A DNA stretch of 64,000 bases from Staphylococcus saprophyticus subsp. saprophyticus ATCC 15305 = NCTC 7292 (GTDB taxonomy: Bacteria > Bacillota > Bacilli > Staphylococcales > Staphylococcaceae). Where the stretch lies: assembly GCF_000010125.1 (NCBI RefSeq), contig NC_007350.1:372001-436000 (forward strand), read 5' to 3'. Under the pieces are notes generated by a model. The model was given only the letters and a program-made list of their open reading frames with translations. It had not been told where the DNA came from and made no database searches. Positions 36,265 to 45,804 of this stretch are shown here, piece by piece (position 1 is the stretch's first letter; each line of letters begins with the position of its first letter). Made by a program: the position numbers and the translations under genes.

Positions 36265-37062
36265 ATGAAATTTGAGAATCGCATTCAACGCTATCATCAT
36301 TTATTTACAAAAACAGACAAACAAATTGTTGAATATATTCAAAGTAATCATTTTGATGATTCATTTTCAACAATCAATTCATTGGCGCATGCGATTGGAA
36401 CATCGCCAGCAACGATTACGCGCTTTAGTAATAAATTAGACTATGATAATTTCCAAGATTTAAAATTTAATTTACAGCAAGAAATGACGGATAAAGTGAT
36501 AGAAAATAGTCCGTTGATTCAGCGTATTCATAAATATCATCAAGATATTATCCAACAAACTGGTGAATTTATATCTGATGAAAAAATTCAAAGTTTTGTA
36601 AATCAAATCATGAGAAGTAGACAAATTATTTATGCGGGTTTAGGTAGTTCTGGTTTATCTGCGACAGAGTTTTATTACAGAATGATGCGCATGGGATTAA
36701 AAGGTAGTGTATCGACAGATGCGCATCAAATGAAAATATTTGGATCATTATTAACAACTTCTGATACATTTCTTGCCATTTCAAATAGTGGGGAAACTGC
36801 TGAGTTAATTGCAGCAGCTGAAGTGGCACACGCGCGTGGGGCCTATGTGGTTGCTATAACAAATTACGAAGGTAGTACATTGACGGAATGTGCAGACTTG
36901 GTATTAATTACTACGGATCAATCAAGAATCAATGATTCAAGATTTATCAATACACAAATAGCGACACTTTTTTTAATAGATATTGTAAGTTATTTACTGT
37001 TAGATGACGATTATATGCATAATGTCTATCAACATACGAAAAAGACTGTGCTGAATGAATAG
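36265..37062 (+). CDS. nanR: RpiR family regulator NanR
   Basis: A 265-residue MurR/RpiR regulator of the sialic acid genes. An N-terminal helix-turn-helix (TINSLAHAIGTSPATITRFSNKLDYD, residues 36-61) is followed by a SIS sugar-phosphate sensor domain with YAGLGSSGLSATEFYYRM and ISNSGETAELIAAAEVA. In Staphylococcus aureus the inducer is ManNAc 6-phosphate. The ATG at 36265 with AGGGGA is preferred over TTG 36247. It is divergent from nanE and convergent with nanK. Confidence 0.88.
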   Translation: MKFENRIQRYHHLFTKTDKQIVEYIQSNHFDDSFSTINSLAHAIGTSPATITRFSNKLDYDNFQDLKFNLQQEMTDKVIENSPLIQRIHKYHQDIIQQTGEFISDEKIQSFVNQIMRSRQIIYAGLGSSGLSATEFYYRMMRMGLKGSVSTDAHQMKIFGSLLTTSDTFLAISNSGETAELIAAAEVAHARGAYVVAITNYEGSTLTECADLVLITTDQSRINDSRFINTQIATLFLIDIVSYLLLDDDYMHNVYQHTKKTVLNE

Positions 37063-37094
37063 CATTTTATATGTAGGATGTTGTTACTTAAAAG

Positions 37095-37141
37095 CGCACT
37101 TTATCAAACCATATTTGGTTTTGATAAAGTGCGTTTTTTTT
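37095..37141. terminator. Bidirectional terminator between nanR and nanK
   Basis: Arms CGCACTTTATCAAACC (37095-37110) and GGTTTTGATAAAGTGCG (37117-37133) pair with one bulge and are followed by TTTTTTTT on the plus strand; an A run precedes it for the minus-strand transcript. Confidence 0.85.
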
Positions 37142-37146
37142 AATTA

Positions 37147-38019
37147 TTAAAATTGTGAAACTGCACCAAATAGTGAAGCATGATTCTTAGTGTGTGTCGT
37201 TTTAATTTCGGCATGACCATATTCAGGTGGAAGGAAATTCTGAATTTTAGGAACGATATATTTAAGTAAAGTTTGATCTTGAGCAGAAATCCCTCCACCA
37301 ATCAGAATTAAACCAGGATCATATATGATTTGTATTTGTGCTAGGCCTTCTGCAACATTAAAGCTCCATTCATTTAGAATATCTAAGGCGAGTTCATTGT
37401 CTTGATCCGCCAATTTAAATAGCATTGGCACATCATCGCTATAAGGAAATGATTTGGATTTCATTAAAGATTTAAGTGCTGTTGTAGAAGCGCGTTGTTC
37501 AAATGTTAATTGATCTTCAGAGCGATATAATAGGTAGCCAATCTCATTCGCACGATGACGTGTGCCATTGTATAAACCTAACGTTTGATTATAAAAAGCA
37601 CCACCAATACCAGTTCCCAAAGTAAGACAAAAAATGTTATCTACATCATATTGATGAAAATAAAGTTCTCCTAATAAAGCCGCATTAACATCATTGTAAA
37701 TTTTGACATCCGCATTGAGTGATGCTAACAGTTTGGGGAAATTTGTACCTCTAAAATTCGGAATGGTAGGGCCAGTATAATCAATCACACCATTGGTTTC
37801 ATCTATTACACCAGCGCTGGAAATGCCTACATGCAGTGGTGAAAGTTTATAGGTCATTTGAAAATGTTTAACAATGTCATAAACTTTGTCAACGATGTAT
37901 TCATTTATATTATTCGGTGTGGGTATTTTTTGATAATCTACAAAATTTAAGCCGTTATCTAAAACAGCAGCTTTGATATCAGTGCCTCCGATATCAATTG
38001 CGACTTTATAATCCGTCAT
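37147..38019 (-). CDS. nanK: N-acetylmannosamine kinase NanK, zinc-free ROK type
   Basis: A 290-residue ROK-family kinase that phosphorylates ManNAc to ManNAc 6-phosphate. The ATP loop AIDIGGTDIKAAVLD is at residues 7-21, the catalytic Asp in IYNDVNAALLGE near 105, and TLGTGIGGAFY near 132 is the second phosphate loop. The CxCGxxGCxE zinc motif of ordinary ROK kinases is absent: after HRANEIGY the chain goes to LLYRSEDQL. The same lack is described for Staphylococcus aureus NanK, so it is a group trait. It is divergent from nanA across 260 bases that hold a NanR box and a cre site. Confidence 0.88.
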   Translation of the reverse strand: MTDYKVAIDIGGTDIKAAVLDNGLNFVDYQKIPTPNNINEYIVDKVYDIVKHFQMTYKLSPLHVGISSAGVIDETNGVIDYTGPTIPNFRGTNFPKLLASLNADVKIYNDVNAALLGELYFHQYDVDNIFCLTLGTGIGGAFYNQTLGLYNGTRHRANEIGYLLYRSEDQLTFEQRASTTALKSLMKSKSFPYSDDVPMLFKLADQDNELALDILNEWSFNVAEGLAQIQIIYDPGLILIGGGISAQDQTLLKYIVPKIQNFLPPEYGHAEIKTTHTKNHASLFGAVSQF

Positions 38020-38093
38020 TTATATTGCCTCCTGTAATGTATTCAAATATATATGTATCATTTTTAAATTTAAAAGTGTAGCTATAATAACTT

Positions 38094-38108
38094 TGAAAAA
38101 TATTTTCA
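38094..38108. promoter_or_regulatory. NanR box in the nanK-nanA intergenic region
   Basis: TGAAAAATATTTTCA is a perfect arm-to-arm match to the box in the nanR promoter (TGAAAA-N3-TTTTCA). It is about 75 bases upstream of the nanK start and 170 bases upstream of nanA, so it can act on either direction. Confidence 0.75.
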
Positions 38109-38161
38109 TTGAATTTTAGTATAAATGATGAATTTTTTCAAAATACTATTGATACACTTTA

Positions 38162-38175
38162 TGGTAGCGTTTACA
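38162..38175 (-). promoter_or_regulatory. cre site of the nanAT/nanK region
   Basis: The reverse complement TGTAAACGCTACCA agrees with every fixed position of TGNAANCGNTNNCA. It shares the CGCTACCA half with the pentitol cre site. It indicates CcpA repression of sialic acid use when preferred sugars are present. Confidence 0.8.
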
Positions 38176-38279
38176 ATTTGAACTGTAAATAGTATTAAAC
38201 AAACATTTTTCAACTTGGATAAAGAAACACAGGATTTTTAACAGAAAAATACTCATAAAAACAAACGGAGGTTTATTTC

Positions 38280-39161
38280 ATAGAAGATAAATTTAAAGGA
38301 TTATATGCAGCATTATTAGTACCATTTGATGAAAATGGACAAGTGAAAGAAGAAGGGTTAGCACAAATTGCCAAAAATGCGATTGAGACAGAAAAATTAG
38401 ATGGCTTATATGTAAATGGTAGTTCAGGTGAGAATTTCTTGCTCAGTAAAGAACAAAAGAAACAAGTCTTCAAAGTCGCAAAAGAAGCGGTCAATGACGA
38501 TGTGAAAATGATTGCGCAAGTTGGCTCATTAGACTTAAATGAAGCGATTGAACTTGGTAAGTATGCTACAGAACTTGGGTATGATGCGATATCTGCAGTC
38601 ACACCATTCTATTATCCATTTTCATTTGAAGAAATTAAAGACTATTATTTTGAACTTATTGAAGCTACACAAAATAACTTAATTATTTATGCAATTCCAG
38701 ATTTAACGGGTGTAAATATTTCGATTGAACAATTTGGTGAACTTTTCAACCATGAAAAAATCATTGGTGTGAAGTATACAGCGCCAAACTTCTTCTTATT
38801 AGAAAGAATTCGTAAAGCTTTTCCAGATAAATTAATCTTATCAGGATTTGATGAAATGTTAGTTCAAGCAGCAGTATCTGGCGTAGATGGTGCAATTGGT
38901 TCAACCTATAATGTCAATGGTGTGCGTGCAAGACAAATATTTGAAAAAGCGCAAAATGGCAATATTGCGGAAGCTTATGAAATTCAACACGAAACCAATA
39001 ATATTATCGAAAATGTATTATCTATGGGGATTTATTCTACGTTAAAAGAGATTTTAGCATCACGTGGTATTGACGGCAGCGTACCTAAACGTCCATTTAA
39101 ACCATTTAACGAAGCAAACAGAAGTAAATTAGACAAACTGATTAAAGACTATAATTTATAA
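38280..39161 (+). CDS. nanA: N-acetylneuraminate lyase, apparent ATA start
   Basis: A class I aldolase that cleaves sialic acid to ManNAc and pyruvate. Motifs are [14 protein letters not shown] near residue 43 (carboxylate loop), [10 protein letters not shown] near 137 (catalytic Tyr) and [12 protein letters not shown] near 163 (Schiff-base Lys). No ATG, GTG or TTG lies between the in-frame stop at 38256 and GTG 38343, yet the frame is homologous up to ATA at 38280 (ATA-GAA-GAT-AAA-TTT-AAA-GGA). CGGAGG is 8 bases upstream of ATA, and starting there gives 293 residues, the size of Staphylococcus aureus NanA. Starting at the GTG would delete 21 conserved residues, including the first strand of the barrel. 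Either AUA is used weakly or ATG has mutated. Confidence 0.85.
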   Translation: MEDKFKGLYAALLVPFDENGQVKEEGLAQIAKNAIETEKLDGLYVNGSSGENFLLSKEQKKQVFKVAKEAVNDDVKMIAQVGSLDLNEAIELGKYATELGYDAISAVTPFYYPFSFEEIKDYYFELIEATQNNLIIYAIPDLTGVNISIEQFGELFNHEKIIGVKYTAPNFFLLERIRKAFPDKLILSGFDEMLVQAAVSGVDGAIGSTYNVNGVRARQIFEKAQNGNIAEAYEIQHETNNIIENVLSMGIYSTLKEILASRGIDGSVPKRPFKPFNEANRSKLDKLIKDYNL

Positions 39162-39186
39162 GACATCGCGTAAGGGGATGAAGTAA

Positions 39187-40716
39187 ATGCAACAAGTAGG
39201 TTTTGGGACGTGGAACTGGGTAGCTGTAATAGTTTATCTCGTATTAATGTTATTGGTGGGTGCGTATTTTACAAAACGAGCAAGTCAAAACACAGATAGT
39301 TTCTTTACAGCTAGTGGCCGTTTGCCTTCGTGGGCAGTTGGGTTCTCTATCTATGCAACGACATTAAGTGCGATTACATTTATGTCGACACCAGAAAAAG
39401 CATTTTTAACAGATTGGTCTTACATAGCTGGCAATATCGCTATTGTAGCTATTATTCCATTGTTAATTTATTTTTATGTACCATTCTTTAAAAAATTAAA
39501 GGTGACATCAGCTTATGAATATTTAGAAGCACGATTTAGGCCGAGTGTCCGTGTGATTGGGTCGTTGCTATTTGTATTGTTCCATTTAGGAAGGGTAGCT
39601 ATTGTGATTTATTTACCGACGCTAGCGATTACTGCGGTTTCTGATTTAAATCCTTATGTCGTAGCGAGTCTAGTAGGGATATTGTGTATTCTTTATACAT
39701 TCCTTGGTGGTTTTGAAGGTGTGGTATGGAGTGACTTCATTCAAGGGATCATCCTATTAGGTGGTGCTGCAGCAATCATTATCTTGGGTATTATACATAT
39801 CAAAGGTGGTATGGGAACTGTAGTGACGGACGCGCTAGATCATAAAAAATTAATCAGTGCAGATAATTGGAAGTTTAATACTGCCGCGGCAGCAATTCCT
39901 ATTATTTTCTTAGGGAATATATTTAATAATTTGCATCAATATACTGCAAGTCAAGATGTTGTACAACGTTATCAAGCATCTGAATCCATGTCTGAAACGA
40001 AAAAATCATTATGGATGAATGGTGTTTTGGCATTGATTTCAGCCCCATTATTTTATGGTATGGGGACAATGCTTTATTCCTTCTACACACATGAAAGTGC
40101 TTTGCCAGAAGGTTTTAATACATCATCGATTGTACCTTATTTAATACTGACAGAAATGCCACCATTTATTGCCGGATTACTTATTGCAACAATATTTGCA
40201 GCTGCACAATCTACAATTTCATCAAGCTTAAATTCAATTTCAGCTTGTTTATCTGTCGATATCAAACATAGAATTTTCGGTAAAGGTAAAGAGAAAGACG
40301 AAGTTACTTTTGCTAGATGGATGATTATACTTTCTGGTTTATTTGGATTTGGTATGTCTATCTACTTAATTGCTTCAGATTCTAATGACTTATGGGATTT
40401 ATTCCTATTAATTACGGGCCTTGTAGGTGTGCCATTGGCGGGTGTATTTGCTGTAGGTATCTTTACGAAACGAACAAATACCCTAGGCGTTATATGCGGT
40501 TTGGCGTTAGGTATTATCTTCGCTTATATCTTCAATGGTATTGGCGGTGGCAATTCGCCATTCTTTGTATCCATTATTTCATTCCTAGTTGCATTTATCT
40601 TCTCTTATCTAATCCGTATTGTAATACCTGATAAGAAAAAAGATATTGTTGGCTTAACTATTTTTGATATTAAAGAAAAATCAAATTACGTTTCTAAAAT
40701 ACATGTGAAGAAATAG
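39187..40716 (+). CDS. nanT: Sodium:solute symporter NanT for sialic acid
   Basis: A 509-residue transporter of the sodium/solute symporter family with 13-14 helices. YFTKRASQNTDSFFTASGRLPSWAVGFSIYATTLSAITFM near residues 20-60 includes the conserved sodium-site helix, and the AAQSTISSSLNSISA segment near 330 is characteristic. It follows nanA by 25 bases and, as in Staphylococcus aureus, forms nanAT. It imports N-acetylneuraminate with sodium. The gene ends at a strong terminator. Confidence 0.92.
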   Translation: MQQVGFGTWNWVAVIVYLVLMLLVGAYFTKRASQNTDSFFTASGRLPSWAVGFSIYATTLSAITFMSTPEKAFLTDWSYIAGNIAIVAIIPLLIYFYVPFFKKLKVTSAYEYLEARFRPSVRVIGSLLFVLFHLGRVAIVIYLPTLAITAVSDLNPYVVASLVGILCILYTFLGGFEGVVWSDFIQGIILLGGAAAIIILGIIHIKGGMGTVVTDALDHKKLISADNWKFNTAAAAIPIIFLGNIFNNLHQYTASQDVVQRYQASESMSETKKSLWMNGVLALISAPLFYGMGTMLYSFYTHESALPEGFNTSSIVPYLILTEMPPFIAGLLIATIFAAAQSTISSSLNSISACLSVDIKHRIFGKGKEKDEVTFARWMIILSGLFGFGMSIYLIASDSNDLWDLFLLITGLVGVPLAGVFAVGIFTKRTNTLGVICGLALGIIFAYIFNGIGGGNSPFFVSIISFLVAFIFSYLIRIVIPDKKKDIVGLTIFDIKEKSNYVSKIHVKK

Positions 40717-40721
40717 ATAAG

Positions 40722-40760
40722 TAAAGCTTATCAGTGTAGTACACACTGGTAAGCTTTTTA
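40722..40760 (+). terminator. Terminator after nanT
   Basis: Arms AAAGCTTATCAGTGT (40723-40737) and ACACTGGTAAGCTTT (40743-40757) pair with one G-U around a short loop and are followed by TTA. Confidence 0.82.
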
Positions 40761-40793
40761 TTAATTTCAAAAATATTAATGTATTTTTGTTAA

Positions 40794-40979
40794 CAGCTTA
40801 GACAGAATGGAAGTTGGTGTTTCTTAAGGGATTTTAAGCAATTAAATGTTTTTAGGCAAACAATCAATGCTATAGAAAATGCTAAATATGACCCTTCATT
40901 GTCATTAGCATTTAAACTCGCGAAATTATTTGATGTGACAGTAGATGAACTTTTTTTTGAAATAAATATGAAAAATTAA
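40794..40979 (+). pseudogene. Decayed XRE-type regulator (C-terminal remnant)
   Basis: The frame from 40854 to the TAA at 40977 reads RQTINAIENAKYDPS, then LSLAFKLAKLFDVTVDELF, an almost perfect match to the second half of the 65-70 residue XRE regulators (Cro/CI type, R-Q-T-I-N-A-I-E-N-x-K-Y-x-P-S). Upstream in the same frame, LRQNGSWCFLRDFKQLNVF is a poor match to the usual helix-turn-helix start, and no start codon or ribosome site exists between the stop at 40791 and this point. It is therefore a fragment whose N-terminal part has decayed. It lies between nanT and a redox gene, in a 368-base gap that holds nothing else recognisable. Confidence 0.78.
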
Positions 40980-41084
40980 ATAATTTTAAAAAGATTTAGT
41001 TAAATTAGGCAAAAAATTTTTCAATTTGAGTCATATGCGATTAATATATACTTATTAAATTTAAAAAAGTGAGGTACTGACCAA

Positions 41085-41615
41085 ATGTCTACATTAGTCA
41101 TTATTGCACATCCAGATATTAGCAATTCAACTGTGAATAAGCATTGGAGAGATGCACTTTCTAAGATAGGTGAGTCTGTCACAGTACATGAAATCTATCC
41201 AGAATATCCACATGGCAAAATTGATATCGAAAAAGAACAAAAACTGATAGAAGCGCATGATCATATTATTTTTCAATATCCATTATATTGGTATAGTTCT
41301 CCACCATTAATGAAACAGTACTTAGATGAAGTCTTTACACATGGTTGGGCATATGGTTCTAAAGGAGACGCCTTAAAAGGAAAGAATATAGGATTAGCGA
41401 TTTCTATTGGGTCAATAGCAGAAGCCTATACACCAGAAGGTAATGTGAAATTTACAATTGATGAATTAGTGAGTCCGATGATTGCAACGACACGATTTGT
41501 ATCTGCAAACTATGTTGGTGCGCATAAGCTATACAGTGCATTTACTATTGCGCCTAGTCAATTAGAAGAGAATACGCAAGATTATTTGAACTTTATTCAA
41601 TCATTAAACAAGTAA
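41085..41615 (+). CDS. Flavodoxin-like NAD(P)H oxidoreductase, KefF/YwrO type
   Basis: A 176-residue flavoprotein of the NQO1-like flavodoxin family that reduces quinones with NAD(P)H. LVIIAHPDISNSTVNK at residues 4-19 is the FMN phosphate loop, and IIFQYPLYWYSSPPLMKQYLDEVF near 63-85 and GWAYG near 90 are the conserved flavin and substrate segments. The ATG has GAGGTAC about 8 bases upstream. The gene is monocistronic. It fits with the quinone-related genes nearby (nitroreductase, catE), though no QsrR or MhqR box is visible upstream. Confidence 0.85.
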   Translation: MSTLVIIAHPDISNSTVNKHWRDALSKIGESVTVHEIYPEYPHGKIDIEKEQKLIEAHDHIIFQYPLYWYSSPPLMKQYLDEVFTHGWAYGSKGDALKGKNIGLAISIGSIAEAYTPEGNVKFTIDELVSPMIATTRFVSANYVGAHKLYSAFTIAPSQLEENTQDYLNFIQSLNK

Positions 41616-41707
41616 TTAAAGATAATCTAAGACAAATTTTTTCGTTTATGGTTATATTTAACATGATTAAATTGAAGCGGTAAAGTATAGGTATTTATAA
41701 TATGGGT

Positions 41708-41773
41708 TCATACCTACAGGGTGGAACAAGCGAAATCTTATTAAAAGGGATTGCTGTTTGACTCTGTTTTTTT
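41708..41773 (+). ncRNA. Candidate small RNA of about 65 nt
   Basis: A promoter-like TTGAAG (41672-41677), 18 bases, TATAAT (41696-41701) predicts a start near 41708. The transcript would end at a strong intrinsic terminator: arm about 41717-41734 (CAGGGTGGAACAAGCGAA) pairs with 41751-41766 (TTGCTGTTTGACTCTG), with one mismatch and one bulge, followed by TTTTTTT (41767-41773). A shorter hairpin, TAGGTAT (41688-41694) with ATACCTA (41710-41716), overlaps the promoter. The nearest upstream gene ends 100 bases before and the next begins 100 bases after, so this may be an independent transcript, or simply that gene's terminator. Confidence 0.45.
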
Positions 41774-41872
41774 ATGAATTCAGCTATTATGTAAGGGATT
41801 TACTTTGAATCAAACTACAATGTCGATATAATAATAGATAAACATATAAATTTAAAGATTTGAGGGGACACT

Positions 41873-42679
41873 ATGATAAAAGCAATTGCAGTTGATATGG
41901 ATGGTACATTTTTAAATACGCAAAAAACATACGATGAAGAACGATTTGAACGTATATTTCAGCAATTAAAAACGCAGCAGATTAAGTTTATAGCTGCTAG
42001 TGGTAACCAATATGCGAAATTGAAATCAATTTTCGGAGAACGAGCGATGTACTTTGTGGCAGAAAATGGTGCGGTTATTTATGAAGGGGATAAATTATAT
42101 GATTATCAAACATTCGATAGAGACTTTTATCAGCAAGTGGTAGATTATTTAAATATTGAAAGAGGTATCAATAACTTAATTGTATGCGGATTAAGTAGTG
42201 CCTATATTTTAAAGGAAAATCCTGAGTCGTTTAAAAAAGATGCACATTTTTATTATCGTCAATTAGAAGAAATTCATTCTTTACAACACTTACCCGAAGA
42301 TGAGTATGTGAAGATAGCATTTAACATAAATCGTGAGACGCATCCTACACTTGATGAGGATCTTAAAGCGCGTTTTAATGGTAAGTTAGAATTTGTATCT
42401 AGTGGACATGATAGTATTGATATCATTATCCCTGGTGTAACAAAAGGGAACGCATTAAAACGTTTATTGAACACATGGCAACTCGACGCGTCAGAATTAA
42501 TGGCATTTGGTGATGCAAATAATGATTTAGATATGTTGCTATTAGCCGAGCATAGTTATGTGATGGAGAATAGTGAAGATCATTCGTTGTTTGAAGCAGC
42601 AAAACATGTGGCACCCTCAAATGATAAGCAAGGTGTGTTAAGCGTGATTGAATCCGAAGTATTAAACAAACCGATTTGA
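41873..42679 (+). CDS. Cof-type HAD-IIB phosphatase
   Basis: A 268-residue HAD superfamily IIB phosphatase. Motif I VDMDGTFLN is at residues 8-16, motif II AASGN near 44, motif III KGNALKRLL near 193 and motif IV FGDANNDLDML near 212. The C2B cap lies between motifs II and III. Members dephosphorylate sugar phosphates and flavin or thiamine-related nucleotides; the exact substrate is not apparent. The ATG has GAGGGGA about 6 bases upstream. It is followed by the nitroreductase with a 92-base gap. Confidence 0.86.
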   Translation: MIKAIAVDMDGTFLNTQKTYDEERFERIFQQLKTQQIKFIAASGNQYAKLKSIFGERAMYFVAENGAVIYEGDKLYDYQTFDRDFYQQVVDYLNIERGINNLIVCGLSSAYILKENPESFKKDAHFYYRQLEEIHSLQHLPEDEYVKIAFNINRETHPTLDEDLKARFNGKLEFVSSGHDSIDIIIPGVTKGNALKRLLNTWQLDASELMAFGDANNDLDMLLLAEHSYVMENSEDHSLFEAAKHVAPSNDKQGVLSVIESEVLNKPI

Positions 42680-42771
42680 TTGTGTTATAAACATATTGTT
42701 TTAATACGAATTTCAAAATAGCTATACTACATATATAAATGATTAATTTGAAAGGTAGGTTTCAAAAAGTG

Positions 42772-43431
42772 ATGACTCAAATGCAACAAACGATTTTAGA
42801 TGCTTTTAATTTTAGACATGCAACAAAACGCTTTGATGCAAACAAAAAAATTTCAGAGAGTGATTTTAATACAATTTTAGAAACGGGGAGACTTTCACCC
42901 AGTTCATTAGGCTTAGAGCCTTGGAGATTTGTAGTTATTCAAAATCGTGAAATTAGAGATAAACTTAAAGCAATCAGTTGGGGTGCACAAGGGCAACTTG
43001 ATACAGCAAGTCATTTTGTATTAATTTTAGCACGCAAAAATGTAACTTCACAATCAGATTACGTACAACATATGATAAGAAATGTAAAAAAATATAGTGA
43101 AGCGAGCATTCCAGCTACAGAAAAGAAATTTGATGATTTTCAAACTAACTTTCACATTAATGACAATGACCAATCTTTATTAGATTGGGCGAGAAAACAG
43201 ACTTATATTGCACTGGGTAACATGATGACAAGTGCAGCATTATTAAATATCGATTCATGTCCAATAGAAGGCTTTGATTTAGATGCGGTCACACAATTTT
43301 TAACTGATGATGGCATTATAGACGAAGCGCATTTTGCGCCATCTGTTATGGTGGCTTTTGGTTATAGAGAAACGGAACCGAAAGATAAAGTACGCCAAAC
43401 ACAAGATGATATCGTAGAATGGTTAGAATAA
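42772..43431 (+). CDS. Nitroreductase family NAD(P)H-dependent oxidoreductase
   Basis: A 219-residue FMN nitroreductase. [38 protein letters not shown] at the N terminus is the FMN-binding R-x-x-x-x-F and S-P-S-S motif region; [22 protein letters not shown] near 148-170 completes the fold. Members reduce nitro groups, flavins or quinones. The ATG at 42772 is close to the start of Staphylococcus aureus homologues; the in-frame ATG at 42739 precedes the AAAGGTAGG ribosome site and is unlikely. It ends at the hairpin at 43438-43467. Confidence 0.86.
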   Translation: MTQMQQTILDAFNFRHATKRFDANKKISESDFNTILETGRLSPSSLGLEPWRFVVIQNREIRDKLKAISWGAQGQLDTASHFVLILARKNVTSQSDYVQHMIRNVKKYSEASIPATEKKFDDFQTNFHINDNDQSLLDWARKQTYIALGNMMTSAALLNIDSCPIEGFDLDAVTQFLTDDGIIDEAHFAPSVMVAFGYRETEPKDKVRQTQDDIVEWLE

Positions 43432-43437
43432 ATGAAG

Positions 43438-43468
43438 AAAAGCTTGGTGCAGTTGCACCAAGCTTTTT
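43438..43468. terminator. Terminator after the nitroreductase
   Basis: Fourteen-base arms AAAAGCTTGGTGCA (43438-43451) and TGCACCAAGCTTTT (43454-43467) pair perfectly around a 2-base loop with T run. It separates the nitroreductase from the convergent bglA remnant and can serve both. Confidence 0.85.
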
Positions 43469-43471
43469 ATA

Positions 43472-44617
<1,146 letters not shown>

Positions 44618-44736
44618 AATAAATATAACATCCCTTATTTATTAACTTAGTAATAAAAATGATTATATATTTAATATAGGGTAGATGTTTATCATAAGTC
44701 AAAAAGAAACGCCGATATCGTTTCTGAAAACAATAA

Positions 44737-44774
44737 AAAGCAGTGCGCATTTAACTTGAATGAACACTGCTTTT
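44737..44774 (-). terminator. Terminator of the catE-like gene
   Basis: On the minus strand AAAAGCAGTG (44765-44774 reversed) pairs with CACTGCTTTT (44737-44746 reversed) and is followed by TATTGTTTT. It lies 34 bases after the dioxygenase stop codon. Confidence 0.75.
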
Positions 44775-44807
44775 GCAATCAATGTCATAACATCTTCCTA
44801 GCATCAA

Positions 44808-45617
44808 TTAGTCTTTATCAGCAACGAGATGTGTATTGCTATGAACTAAAATTTCGAAACCTTCTGGTCCAATAAATTGTGTTTCTTGTGCATTTGGTTT
44901 ATATATTTCTATATGTGTTAAGCCTAAACTTTGGCTATTGTTTTGGCGTAACATATTGGATTGCCAAGTATTAAAAGCAATGTGGTGGTGGTAATGATTA
45001 GTTGACATAAATACAGCCTGTGGTAAATCAGAAACGTGGTCTAAGCCGAGTTCGTCGAGATAATAATGACGGGATTGACCTATATCAGCAGCTTTTAAGT
45101 GTAGGTGACCAATTTTTGCATCATCTGGCATACCTTGCCATCCATTTTCACTTCTTTGTTCAACTAAGTCATTCGCATCGACTTCGAGCGTATCCATCTT
45201 CACTTTATTGTCATTCCAAATCCAACCTGCTTTAGGTCTATCATAATAAATTTCAATCCCATTACCTTCAGGGTCTGCAAAATAGAGCGCCTCACTGACA
45301 AGGTGATCGCCACCGCCAACTTGAACACCTGTACTTGCAGCATGATATAAGAAATTACCGAGATCTTGACGCGTCGGTAATAAGAGCGCCATGTGAAATA
45401 GTCCTGATTCTCTCATAGAGGGACGACGTCCGTTTTCTATTTCATTTAGTGTTAGCGTATGTCCATGTGCGCCGACATTAAAGGTAACGGCATGATTTGT
45501 TTCGTGTTTAATAGTTAACCCTAAAATTTGTGTGTAGAATTTAATCATATTTTTCAAATCTGAGACGTTTAATGTGATATTTGTTACTTGCGTTGCATTT
45601 TTATCGTGGAAAGTCAT
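44808..45617 (-). CDS. catE: Catechol-2,3-dioxygenase-like VOC protein (CatE type)
   Basis: A 269-residue vicinal-oxygen-chelate protein with two VOC domains, about residues 8-125 and 150-260. First domain: ITLNVSDLKNMIKFYTQILGL, FHMALLLP. Second domain: IGHLHLKAADIGQSRHYYLDELGL, THIEIYKPN. Histidines and glutamates suited to Fe(II) binding are in IGHLHLK, HHHIAFN and EIYKP. It resembles CatE/YfiE, a catechol or hydroquinone ring-cleaving dioxygenase of quinone stress. GGAGCTAAATT precedes the ATG. A QsrR-type operator lies about 55 bases upstream, which supports the assignment. Confidence 0.82.
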   Translation of the reverse strand: MTFHDKNATQVTNITLNVSDLKNMIKFYTQILGLTIKHETNHAVTFNVGAHGHTLTLNEIENGRRPSMRESGLFHMALLLPTRQDLGNFLYHAASTGVQVGGGDHLVSEALYFADPEGNGIEIYYDRPKAGWIWNDNKVKMDTLEVDANDLVEQRSENGWQGMPDDAKIGHLHLKAADIGQSRHYYLDELGLDHVSDLPQAVFMSTNHYHHHIAFNTWQSNMLRQNNSQSLGLTHIEIYKPNAQETQFIGPEGFEILVHSNTHLVADKD

Positions 45618-45669
45618 AATTTAGCTCCTTATTCATTGCATGTATTTATAATTATTACAAGTTGAATAC

Positions 45670-45688
45670 TAGTATAAAAAATATACTA
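45670..45688 (-). promoter_or_regulatory. QsrR/YodB-type operator upstream of catE
   Basis: TAGTATAAAAAATATACTA is a perfect palindrome with 7-base arms and a 5-base spacer. It contains GTATA-N5-TATAC, which I recall as the recognition pattern of the quinone-sensing repressor QsrR of Staphylococcus aureus. It is 53 bases before the dioxygenase start. Confidence 0.72.
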
Positions 45689-45804
45689 AGTCAATACACA
45701 AAGCTCGGAAAGTATAAAAAATATATTTGGTGGCATTAAAAGATTCATTTTTGTAAAATGGGTATAACGCAATGTATTAAATCCAAAAGAATAGGATGTT
45801 ATAG

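Noticed and set aside
41718..41727. AGGGTGGAAC, similar to the T-box core
   Set aside because: No specifier stem, no antiterminator alternative and the next gene is a Cof phosphatase. The sequence is explained as one arm of a terminator stem.
44706..44723. GAAACG/CGTTTC hairpin near the licT start
   Set aside because: It could be a remnant leader hairpin, but it lies upstream of a dead gene and beside a catE terminator, and no ribonucleic antiterminator sequence is recognisable.
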